In this document: in pieces, positions 56,838-64,000 of the stretch
How positions within the stretch are numbered: position 1 is the first letter of the stretch
Layout: every line of letters begins with the position of its first letter
The notes under the pieces: model-generated
Databases searched by the model: none
Seen by the model: the letters and a program-made list of their open reading frames with translations, nothing else
What the model was told of the DNA's origin: nothing
Source of the DNA: Pseudonocardia sp. N23
GTDB taxonomy: Bacteria; Actinomycetota; Actinomycetes; Mycobacteriales; Pseudonocardiaceae
Direction: 5' to 3'
Length of the DNA stretch: 64,000 nucleotides
Assembly: GCF_002583555.1 (NCBI RefSeq)
Contig: NZ_BEGX01000155.1
Span: 377-64,376 of the forward strand
Position numbers and translations under genes: made by a program

Positions 56838-58891
56838 GGGAGCGCTCCATGTCGGCTCGGTGCGTCGCGGCCGGCGGGATGGCACGGCAGCACCGCGCGC
56901 ACCAGCGTGCCACCCTGGGGCGCCGCGCCGATCGTGACCCGCCCACCGAGCTCCTCGGCCCGCTCACGCAGCGACACGAGCCCGACCCCGGAATGGGCCC
57001 CGTCCGGAATGCCGACCCCATCGTCGGCGACGACGACCTCCAGCCGTTCGCCGGCGGTTCGTGCGCAGACGCGCACCCGGGTGGGCGCGGCGTGCCGGAC
57101 CGCGTTGGCCAGCGCCTCCGCGACGATGTGGTAGGCCGCCTCCTCCACGGCCGCCGGCAGCGCATCCGTGCCGCCGACCGTCTCGACCTGCACGTCGGTG
57201 GCCCCGCCGAAGCGGCCGGCCAGCCGCCGCAACGCGCCGTCGAGGCCCAGCTGGTCGAGGGCCGGTGGCCGGAGCAGGTGCGTCACCCGGCGCAGGCCGG
57301 CGACCGCTGCGGCGAGGTCCTCGCCCACGAGGTCGAGCGTTGCGCGGGCCGCCGCGACGTCGGTGGCGGCGAGGTTGGCTGCGGCCTGGGTCTTGAGGGC
57401 GGCCGCCGCGAGCAGGGGCCCCAGACCGTCGTGCAGGTCGCGGCGCAGCCGGCGTCGTTCCTCCGCAACCCGGGTGACGAGCTCCTCACGGCTGCGCTGC
57501 AGCTCATCGGCGAGAGCGGCCGACCGCACGGCGACCGCCGACTGGCGCACGACGTCCGCCATGAGCCGCTGACGCGCCCGGGGTGGGGTCACGGCGGGCG
57601 CCACGAGTGCGAGGCGGCCGATCGGTACCTCGCGATAGGCGAAGGGCAGCACCACGACGTCGGGCGACGGGTGCCCGGACTCGGCGGTGACCGTGGCGCC
57701 GTCGGCGCGGTCGAGCTCGACCCGGACGTAGGGGCTGCTGACCGCCATCGCGACCGTGCGGGCGACGTCGGCGAGCTGCGCGGCGGGGTCCCCGGCTCGT
57801 TCGAGCCGGTCGGCCAGGTCGGCGACGACCGCGTAGGGCTCGATGCGTCCCGGCGCGAAGCGGGCCACGACCCGCTCGATCCTCGAGCGGAGCGGGGCGT
57901 AGGCGACGGCGACGACACCGGCCGCCACGACCGCCGCCATCGGGTCGCCCAGCGCGGCCCCGGCGCCGAGGAACACCGCGAGGTCCAGCGCGATCACCGT
58001 GGCCGCGAGGACGCCGTAGACCAGGACCCGGCCGACGACGACGTCGATCTCGTAGAGCCGGTGCCGGGTCACAGCGACGAGCACGGCGGCGGCGAGCGCG
58101 ACCAGGGACACGGCGAACGCTGCGTCCGTCGCCCATCCCGGCCCCACGACTGCCGGAACCACCATGAGCGCCAGGTTCACGACCGCGGCGAGCATCATCC
58201 ACCGCAGCTGCGCGCGCCGTTCGGCCCCCGCCGAACGGAACCGCGCCATGAACACCAGTGCCGGGACGACCGGGCTGGTCGCGATCAGCCACGGCAGCGC
58301 GCTCAGCGCGACCATCCACACGTCGTCGGGCAGCGTGACGGGGAGTACCTCGTCTGGCACACCGGCGTCGGTGACACCGAGCAGGTGCCAGGGGACGACG
58401 GCAGCGACCAGGACGGCGACGGCGGACGCGATGAGCGAGAGCATCACCGGGACCCGCCACCGGCGTGACGGTAGCCGACCGTCGGGGAACCCGAGCAGCA
58501 TCAGCGGGGGCACGAGGTTCAACAGGGGACCGATCCGGGCGCCGAACTGGGCGACGACACCGGTGCCGGGCCACTCGCCACCGTGGCGCAGCAGGGACCA
58601 TGTCGCGTATCCGACCGTCACCCCGCTGAGCCAGGTCAGCAGCCCGCCCGCGAACAGGACCCAGGTCATCGGGTGCCGGGGTGCGCGGACGGACAGACAG
58701 GCTCCCACCACGACGAGCACCGCACCGGGCACCGCCGACGACCAGATCGTCACGTCGAGGAGCGCGGGACGTGGCGTCGAGCCGAGCGTGATGTCGACCC
58801 CGACCGCCAGGACTGCGCCGAGCACGCAGAGCCCGGCGACGACGGCGACGAGGAAGGGGAGACCGAACGCGTCGGGCCGCCGGTCGGTCAC
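56834..58891 (-). CDS. Sensor histidine kinase (HisKA_3 type)
   Basis: This protein of about 685 residues has at least seven hydrophobic segments in its first 330 residues, a GAF-like middle (about 345-450) and a HisKA_3 dimerisation motif RRRLRRDLHDGLGPLLA with His about 487. The ATPase part is HIVAEALANAVRHAAPTRVR, VADDGVGIPDG and GVGLVSLRERAEELGG. It resembles ComP/LiaS-like kinases with multi-pass sensors. GTG at 58891 chosen; a GTG at 58936 would add 15 residues. Cotranscribed with the NarL regulator downstream. Confidence 0.93.
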   Translation of the reverse strand: MTDRRPDAFGLPFLVAVVAGLCVLGAVLAVGVDITLGSTPRPALLDVTIWSSAVPGAVLVVVGACLSVRAPRHPMTWVLFAGGLLTWLSGVTVGYATWSLLRHGGEWPGTGVVAQFGARIGPLLNLVPPLMLLGFPDGRLPSRRWRVPVMLSLIASAVAVLVAAVVPWHLLGVTDAGVPDEVLPVTLPDDVWMVALSALPWLIATSPVVPALVFMARFRSAGAERRAQLRWMMLAAVVNLALMVVPAVVGPGWATDAAFAVSLVALAAAVLVAVTRHRLYEIDVVVGRVLVYGVLAATVIALDLAVFLGAGAALGDPMAAVVAAGVVAVAYAPLRSRIERVVARFAPGRIEPYAVVADLADRLERAGDPAAQLADVARTVAMAVSSPYVRVELDRADGATVTAESGHPSPDVVVLPFAYREVPIGRLALVAPAVTPPRARQRLMADVVRQSAVAVRSAALADELQRSREELVTRVAEERRRLRRDLHDGLGPLLAAAALKTQAAANLAATDVAAARATLDLVGEDLAAAVAGLRRVTHLLRPPALDQLGLDGALRRLAGRFGGATDVQVETVGGTDALPAAVEEAAYHIVAEALANAVRHAAPTRVRVCARTAGERLEVVVADDGVGIPDGAHSGVGLVSLRERAEELGGRVTIGAAPQGGTLVRAVLPCHPAGRDAPSRHGALP

Positions 58892-59110
58892 CGGCGCTGG
58901 ACGAGAGGGATCCTGCACGCGACGAGCATCGCCCACAGGAGCGCCGGTGCGTCAGGGGTCCTTGTCCCGCGGACCGTCCCGGAACAGGGACCCCACCCGG
59001 GACCATGTCCGGGACGGCGGGTCCCGGTCATGGGGCCGGCGGGTTCGGGCCGATCGGGGACAACGCTCCCTGGGCGACCGGGACGGTCGTGGCGGACGGT
59101 CGAGACGTCC

Positions 59111-59785
59111 ATGAGTGAGACCGTCCACGACCGGAGGAGCACCGTGCCCGATCCGTCCCACACCCCTGTTCCGACGTCCGACGCCGCGTCGCGGGTCGTC
59201 GTCCCGCCGCCCGGAGGCAGTCCCTCCTCGGCGACCGTCCGGGCGGCAGGCGCCCTGCTCGCCGGCGGAGCCACGGCATGGGCCGTCGGGACGCTCGTCG
59301 TCGGTGACGCCGTGCTGGACGGTGTCCAGGTTCTCGACACCGTGACCGGCCTGGCCTACGTGGCCGGCCTGGTCGCCCTCGTCCTCGTCCTGCGGGCGGC
59401 ACGGCTCACTGGCAACCGGTTCGGCCGGATACTGGCGGCGGTGACCGTCGTCGTGCTGGCCGGCGCGTTCCTGGTGAACGTGCTGTCCCTGGGCTACGAC
59501 CACTACGACGAGTTCCCGCAGGCGCTGATGGCGCTCGACGCCTGTTGGCCGCTCGGGCAGCTGCTGGTGCTCCTGGTGGGTGTGGTGGTCGCCGTCGCCG
59601 GTCGGGTGCGGGGTCTCCTGCGGTGGCAACCCCTGCTGTGTGGGCTGTGGTTCCCCGTGTCGACGCTCGCCCAGATCATCCTCGGGCCCGCGGACTCGGT
59701 CGTGGTCAGCGCGGCGTGGCTGCTGCTCGCCCCGACGGTGCTGGGTGTCCGGCTGGTGCTGCGCCCGCGCGACCTCGTGAGCTGA
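59111..59785 (+). CDS. Multi-pass membrane protein of unknown function
   Basis: This 224-residue protein has a polar N-terminus of 45 residues and about six hydrophobic segments (AGALLAGGATAWAVGTLVVG, LAYVAGLVALVLVLRAA, ILAAVTVVVLAGAFLVNVLS). There is no recognised domain. It is divergent from the histidine kinase and may be regulated by that two-component pair, since they share an intergenic region of about 200 bp. ATG at 59111. Confidence 0.8.
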   Translation: MSETVHDRRSTVPDPSHTPVPTSDAASRVVVPPPGGSPSSATVRAAGALLAGGATAWAVGTLVVGDAVLDGVQVLDTVTGLAYVAGLVALVLVLRAARLTGNRFGRILAAVTVVVLAGAFLVNVLSLGYDHYDEFPQALMALDACWPLGQLLVLLVGVVVAVAGRVRGLLRWQPLLCGLWFPVSTLAQIILGPADSVVVSAAWLLLAPTVLGVRLVLRPRDLVS

Positions 59786-59892
59786 ACGACCCGGGGCGGC
59801 CGGGCCCGGCTCCGGCGTCGGTGAGTCGGGCCCGAGAGGGGTCCTCCGTCTGTCCAACGAATGAACCACGAGACTGCGCGACGTGCGGTGTG

Positions 59893-61326
59893 TCACCCAC
59901 GGTGGTCGGGTCTGCGCCGGCCGGGCTGCTCGGGGCGGGTCATCGCCAGGACGTCCAGCGCCGCGTCCAGCTGCTCGAGCGTCAGCCTCCCCGCCTCGAC
60001 GTGCCCCCGCTCCAGGACGACCTCGCGGATCGTGCGGCGCTCCTTCAGCGACTGCTTCGCGATCGCCGCCGCCTCCTCGTAGCCGATGAACTTGTTCAAC
60101 GGCGTCACGATCGACGGCGACGACTCCGCGTACTCCCGCGTCCGCTCGACGTCGGCCACGGCGCCGTCGACGACCTTGTCGGCCAGCAGCCGCGCCACCG
60201 CCGCCAGGAGCCGCGCCGACTCCAGCACGTTGCGCGCCATCACCGGCATCATGACGTTGAGCTCGAGGTTGCCCTGGCTGCCCGAGAACGCGACCGTCGC
60301 GTCGTTGCCGATGACCTGCGCAGCGACCATCATCGTCGCCTCGCAGATGACGGGGTTGACCTTGCCCGGCATGATCGAGCTGCCCGGCTGCAGGTCGGGC
60401 AGGTGGATCTCCGCCAGCCCCGTCCGCGGACCCGAGGACAGCCACCGCAGGTCGTTCGCGATCTTGTACAGCGACACCGCCGCGGTGCGCAGCGCCCCCG
60501 ACGCCTCGACCAGGGCGTCCCGCGCGCCCTGGGCCTCGATGTGGTCGGGCGCCTCCGACAGCACGGCGAGCCCCGTCGCCGTGCGCAGCTCGTCGACGAC
60601 CGCTGCGCCGAACCCCGCAGGCGCGTTCAACCCGGTACCGACGGCCGTCCCGCCGATGGGCAGCTGCGCCAGCCGGGGCAGGACGTCACGCACCCGGGCC
60701 GCGCCGTTCTCCGCCTGCGTGGCCCAGCCACCGGCCTCCTGGCCCAGCGTGATCGGGACGGCGTCCATCAGGTGCGTCCGGCCCGCCTTCACGACGTCGG
60801 CCCAGTCCGCCGCGCGCCGGCGCAGCGACGCGGCCAGGTGGTCTAGCGCGGGCGCGGCGTCGCGGGCCAGAGCCTCCGTCGCGGCCAGGTGGATCGTCGT
60901 CGGGAAGACGTCGTTGGACGACTGCGATGCGTTCACGTGGTCGTTCGGGTGGACGTCGACGCCCGTCCCCGAGGCCAGCGTCGCGATCACCTCGTTGGCG
61001 TTCATGTTCGACGACGTGCCCGACCCGGTCTGGAAGACGTCGACGGGGAAGTGGCCGTCGTGGCGGCCCTCCGCGACCTCGTCGGCCGCGGCGGCCACCG
61101 CCTCGGCGATGCCCGCGTCGAGCACGCCGATCCGGCCGTTCACCCGCGCCGCGGCCGCCTTGACCAGGCCCAGGGCCCGGATCTGGGCCCGCTCGAGGCC
61201 ACGGCCGGAGATCGGGAAGTTCTCGACGGCCCGCTGGGTCTGCGCACGCCACAGCGCGTCGGCGGGCACCCGGACCTCGCCCATCGTGTCGTGCTCGATC
61301 CTGAACCCGGCGTCGGCGTCGCTCAT
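59893..61326 (-). CDS. fumC: Class II fumarate hydratase
   Basis: This 477-residue protein of the fumarase/aspartase superfamily has the signature GSSIMPGKVNPVICE, plus TGSGTSSNMNANEVIA and HVNASQSSNDVFPT. It hydrates fumarate to L-malate in the TCA cycle as a homotetramer without iron-sulfur. ATG at 61326. It matches M. tuberculosis fum (Rv1098c), which is next to glpX; here an L,D-transpeptidase gene separates them. Confidence 0.96.
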   Translation of the reverse strand: MSDADAGFRIEHDTMGEVRVPADALWRAQTQRAVENFPISGRGLERAQIRALGLVKAAAARVNGRIGVLDAGIAEAVAAAADEVAEGRHDGHFPVDVFQTGSGTSSNMNANEVIATLASGTGVDVHPNDHVNASQSSNDVFPTTIHLAATEALARDAAPALDHLAASLRRRAADWADVVKAGRTHLMDAVPITLGQEAGGWATQAENGAARVRDVLPRLAQLPIGGTAVGTGLNAPAGFGAAVVDELRTATGLAVLSEAPDHIEAQGARDALVEASGALRTAAVSLYKIANDLRWLSSGPRTGLAEIHLPDLQPGSSIMPGKVNPVICEATMMVAAQVIGNDATVAFSGSQGNLELNVMMPVMARNVLESARLLAAVARLLADKVVDGAVADVERTREYAESSPSIVTPLNKFIGYEEAAAIAKQSLKERRTIREVVLERGHVEAGRLTLEQLDAALDVLAMTRPEQPGRRRPDHRG

Positions 61327-61409
61327 GGTCCCAGTGTTCCCCGTTCCCGGCCGACCTACGACGAGACGGCCACCACGACCCGTCCCCGGTCGCGCGACCC
61401 CGCGTCGAG

Positions 61410-61475
61410 CCCGACTCGTCGCCGTGGGCGTCAGGACTCGACGCCGGACCCGACTCGTCGCCGTGGGCGTCAGGA
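61410..61475. repeat. 27-bp direct repeat over the end of the L,D-transpeptidase gene
   Basis: A 27-bp sequence starting cccgactcgtcgccgtgggc occurs at 61410-61436 and again at 61449-61475 (period 39 bp). The right copy contains the stop codon of the L,D-transpeptidase gene (61470-61472), so a piece of its 3' end has been duplicated downstream. Confidence 0.9.
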
Positions 61476-62081
61476 TACGACCTGGACCGGCTCGCCCTTG
61501 CTCAGCGCCGCGAAGAACGCCTGCGCCGCGGCCTTGGACAGGTGGATGCAGCCGTGCGACTGCTGGGACAGGCTGCCCTGGTGGAAGGCGATGCCGCCGT
61601 TGAAGAACACCGAGTACGGCATCGGCGCGTCGTTGAAGAGGCTGCTCTTGTGGTTGATGTTCTTGAACGTCACCGCGAACATGCCCGGCGGCGTACGCCA
61701 GCCCGCGCGGCCGCTCGTGATCGGCACCGGCCCGTAGGCGACCTTGCCGCCGCTGACCAGCCACGCCTTCTTCGTGGACAGCTGCACGCACGCCGAGACC
61801 GTCGCCTTGCAGGGGGTGCCGTCCGCCAGACCGACGGGCGTGGCCGGCCGCGTCGTCGTCGGGGCAGCGGGCTTCGTGGTCGGGGGCGCGGTCGTCGGCG
61901 CGACGCTCGTCGGCGGGACCGTCGACGCTGCCACCGCGGGCTCCTGCGACACGGGCGCCTCGGCGGTGACCGCGGGCGGGACCCGGTCGGGGAACTTCGA
62001 CGGCTCGGCGCCGGCGTGCGCGCACCCGGCGAGCACGATGACACCCAGCAACAACGCCGACATCACCCGAAATGCGCGCAT
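61470..62081 (-). CDS. L,D-transpeptidase lipoprotein (YkuD domain)
   Basis: This 203-residue protein has a lipoprotein signal with lipobox LAGC (Cys20) and a Pro/Thr-rich linker at about 36-83. A YkuD-type catalytic domain follows, ending in HQGSLSQQSHGCIHLS with the catalytic Cys178. Family enzymes make 3-3 peptidoglycan crosslinks or anchor proteins to the wall. It sits between fumC and glpX, an insertion into an otherwise conserved pair. ATG at 62081; an upstream GTG frame is open but non-signal-like. Confidence 0.9.
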   Translation of the reverse strand: MRAFRVMSALLLGVIVLAGCAHAGAEPSKFPDRVPPAVTAEAPVSQEPAVAASTVPPTSVAPTTAPPTTKPAAPTTTRPATPVGLADGTPCKATVSACVQLSTKKAWLVSGGKVAYGPVPITSGRAGWRTPPGMFAVTFKNINHKSSLFNDAPMPYSVFFNGGIAFHQGSLSQQSHGCIHLSKAAAQAFFAALSKGEPVQVVS

Positions 62082-62195
62082 CCCGCACCCCCTGTCACGG
62101 CCCCCGGACGCAGGATGATCACACCACGACGACCCGCCCCGACCGTGTCGCCGAATGTTCACGATTCGGTCACGTCGAGGCGGATCGCCGGGTCG

Positions 62196-63227
62196 TCATG
62201 GCAGGGGCGGGGCGTCGCCCGTGCCGTCGGACCCGAGGTCGATCGAGGAGTACTCGCGCAGCTTCGTGAGCCGGTGGTAGCCGTCGATCATCCGGACCGT
62301 GCCGGACTTCGAGCGCATGACGATCGACTGCGTCGTGCAGCCGCCCCCGCCGTACTGCACGCCCTTGAGCAGGTCACCGTTGGTGACACCGGTCGCGCAG
62401 AAGAACACGTTGTCGCCACGGACCAGGTCGTCCGTGCCGAGGACCCGGCTCAGGTCGTGCCCGGCGGCGATGGCCTTCTCGCGCTCGGCGTCGTCGGTCG
62501 GCCAGAGCCGGCCCTGGATCGCGCCACCCATGCACTTCAGCGCGGCCGCCGCGATGATGCCCTCCGGCGTGCCGCCGATGCCGTACAGCATGTCGACGCC
62601 GGTGTTGGGCCGCGCCGCCGAGATCGCGCCGGCCACGTCGCCGTCGGAGATGAAGTTGATCCGGGCGCCCGTCGCGCGGACCTGCTCGACGATGTCGGCG
62701 TGCCGCGGCCGGTCCAGGATGCAGACCGTCACGTCGGCGACCTCGTAGCCCTTCGCCCGGGCCACCCGGCGGATGTTCTCGCCGACCGGCGCGGTGATGT
62801 CGATGACGTCGGCGGCCTCGGGCCCGACCGCGATCTTCTCCATGTAGAAGACGGCCGACGGGTCGAACATGGCGTCGCGCTCGGCGACGGCCAGCACCGC
62901 CAGCGCGTTGGTCATGCCCTTGGCCATCAACGTGGTGCCGTCCACCGGGTCGACGGCGACGTCGCACCACGGGCCCTCGCCGTTGCCGACCTCCTCGCCG
63001 TTGAACAGCATGGGCGCCTCGTCCTTCTCGCCCTCACCGATCACGACCACACCGCGCATCGACACCGTGCCGATCAGCTGGCGCATGGCGTCGACCGCGG
63101 CGCCGTCACCGCCGTTCTTGTCGCCCCGGCCGACCCAGCGCCCCGCGGCCATCGCCGCCGCCTCGGTGACGCGGACGAGTTCCATCGCCAGGTTGCGGTC
63201 GGGCCGCATGCGCTGCTCGGTGGACAT
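62196..63227 (-). CDS. glpX: Fructose-1,6-bisphosphatase class II
   Basis: This 343-residue GlpX-type phosphatase has the metal/phosphate motifs VVVIGEGEKDEAPMLF near 61-76 and VAVDPVDGTTLMAKGM near 90-105, plus LYGIGGTPEGIIAAAALKCM. It is the main gluconeogenic FBPase of actinobacteria and is lithium-sensitive in known cases. ATG at 63227. Position next to fumC and the DUF4245 gene agrees with M. tuberculosis Rv1099c. Confidence 0.96.
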   Translation of the reverse strand: MSTEQRMRPDRNLAMELVRVTEAAAMAAGRWVGRGDKNGGDGAAVDAMRQLIGTVSMRGVVVIGEGEKDEAPMLFNGEEVGNGEGPWCDVAVDPVDGTTLMAKGMTNALAVLAVAERDAMFDPSAVFYMEKIAVGPEAADVIDITAPVGENIRRVARAKGYEVADVTVCILDRPRHADIVEQVRATGARINFISDGDVAGAISAARPNTGVDMLYGIGGTPEGIIAAAALKCMGGAIQGRLWPTDDAEREKAIAAGHDLSRVLGTDDLVRGDNVFFCATGVTNGDLLKGVQYGGGGCTTQSIVMRSKSGTVRMIDGYHRLTKLREYSSIDLGSDGTGDAPPLP

Positions 63228-63319
63228 GGGGGCGCCTCCAGGTGTCGGGGGTGTCGGATTCCGATCCTCGCAGATCGGCGCCCCGCGCCGGTCCGCCGAG
63301 GGCCTGAGACGATGGTGAC

Positions 63320-64000
63320 GTGAGCAGTGCACCGCCGCCCGAACCGCAGCGTCCCGAGCCGGACCCGACCGGGGCCGGGCCCACGGCCGGTCCGGACGCG
63401 AACGACGTCGCGACGCCCGCGGCCGAGGCCACGCCCGACCGGTCCGCCGACGCCGTCGGCGCAGGTGAGGCCGCTGCCGACCCCGGCGCACCGACCGGGC
63501 AGGGCGCCGCCGTGGGCGAGCCTGCCCGCACCCGGGTGCCCGTCGACACCGGGGAGGAGCCGCCGGTCAAGCCGTCGCGGGCGGCGCTCTCCATACGCGA
63601 CCTGCTCGTCGCGATGGGCGTGATCATCGTCATTGCGGTGCTGTTCACCAGGTCCTGCTCGTTCAGCCCGGCCGGGCCGACCGTCGATCCCGGGTCCGCC
63701 CCGACCGTCGACGCCGTCGCCCGCCTGCAGGACGCGGCACCGGTGACACCGTTCGCGCTGCACGTCCCGACCCTCCCCGCGGGCTGGCGGAGCAACTCCG
63801 TCGACACCGGGCCCATCGAGGGTGGCGGCCGCGCCGTGCGGGTCGGCTACCTCACCGACGGCGGGTCCTACGTGCGGCTCGTGCAGAGCGACGCCTCGGA
63901 GGAGAACCTCGTCGCCGCCGAGGCGGGCGGCCCGCAGACCGCGACCGGAACCGTCGACGCCGCCGGCCTGAGCTGGGTCGTCTACCGCGTCGGGCCCCGC
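63320..64000 (+). CDS. DUF4245 domain membrane protein, 3' end outside the window
   Basis: The visible 227 residues begin at GTG 63320 with a long Pro/Ala/Asp-rich cytosolic part of about 85 residues, then one membrane helix (LLVAMGVIIVIAVLFT), then a domain with PFALHVPTLPAGWRSNSVDT and RAVRVGYLTDGGSYVRLVQS. That is the DUF4245 pattern of M. tuberculosis Rv1100, which also follows glpX. The frame is open at the window end. Function unknown, single-pass with an external domain. Confidence 0.9.
   Translation, partial: MSSAPPPEPQRPEPDPTGAGPTAGPDANDVATPAAEATPDRSADAVGAGEAAADPGAPTGQGAAVGEPARTRVPVDTGEEPPVKPSRAALSIRDLLVAMGVIIVIAVLFTRSCSFSPAGPTVDPGSAPTVDAVARLQDAAPVTPFALHVPTLPAGWRSNSVDTGPIEGGGRAVRVGYLTDGGSYVRLVQSDASEENLVAAEAGGPQTATGTVDAAGLSWVVYRVGPR

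Overview
The window is 64 kb of very GC-rich chromosome from an actinobacterium, most likely a member of the Pseudonocardiaceae (Pseudonocardia-like). The evidence is the GC bias, frequent GTG starts, a mycothiol S-conjugate amidase and a maleylpyruvate isomerase-family mycothiol enzyme, a F420-type LLM oxidoreductase, a BI-1 protein and an LigB ligase. From about 30.6 kb on, the gene order follows Mycobacterium tuberculosis Rv1077 to Rv1100 with insertions: cbs, metB, greA, mca, an Rv1083-like small membrane protein, a YyaL/DUF255 protein, hemolysin III, Z-isoprenyl diphosphate synthase, phoH2, fum, glpX and DUF4245. The genus is an inference; the synteny is from knowledge of the M. tuberculosis map.

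0-0.86 kb looks like the end of an integrated element: a partial hypothetical gene, a long inverted repeat, a small ORF and the 3' half of a tRNA gene without its 5' half. 0.86-20 kb is an accessory zone rich in one-component regulators (TetR, MarR, ArsR, LuxR, PucR), small-molecule enzymes and decayed genes. The decayed genes are an SDR 3' relic, a frameshifted DUF1905 gene, a whole arsenic/cadmium cluster (cadI, arsR and a MIP channel all broken) and a metallophosphoesterase with a nonsense codon and an internal frameshift.

20-30 kb holds two TetR regulators with recognisable palindromic operators. One sits with a quinone-type oxidoreductase, the other with an SDR and an acyl-CoA dehydrogenase. 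Further on are a BI-1 membrane protein, a thiolase, a DGPF/YCII protein coupled to an ECF42-type sigma factor, and a SigD-like sigma factor. A relic of an nSTAND-WD40 protein lies just before cbs.

30.6-42.5 kb is the conserved core: transsulfuration (cbs, metB), isoleucine biosynthesis (ilvA), transcript cleavage (greA, with a terminator in its leader), mycothiol detoxification (mca) and short-chain polyprenyl synthesis. 42.6-44.6 kb is an unusual array of three paralogous genes for small secreted proteins on the minus strand. Each has its own terminator, a two-hairpin leader RNA with compensatory changes, and a conserved upstream element at a fixed distance. This is the best candidate for an undescribed system.

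44.6-64 kb carries a DUF885-like HExxPGHH protein whose 3' end holds a perfect 44-bp palindrome, then phoH2, guaB1, a ketopantoate reductase-like gene and ligB. An ABC importer operon for an unknown substrate and a NarL-type two-component pair follow. The window ends with fumC, an L,D-transpeptidase lipoprotein, glpX and the start of a DUF4245 gene. No rRNA, intact tRNA, CRISPR array or intact transposase was seen.
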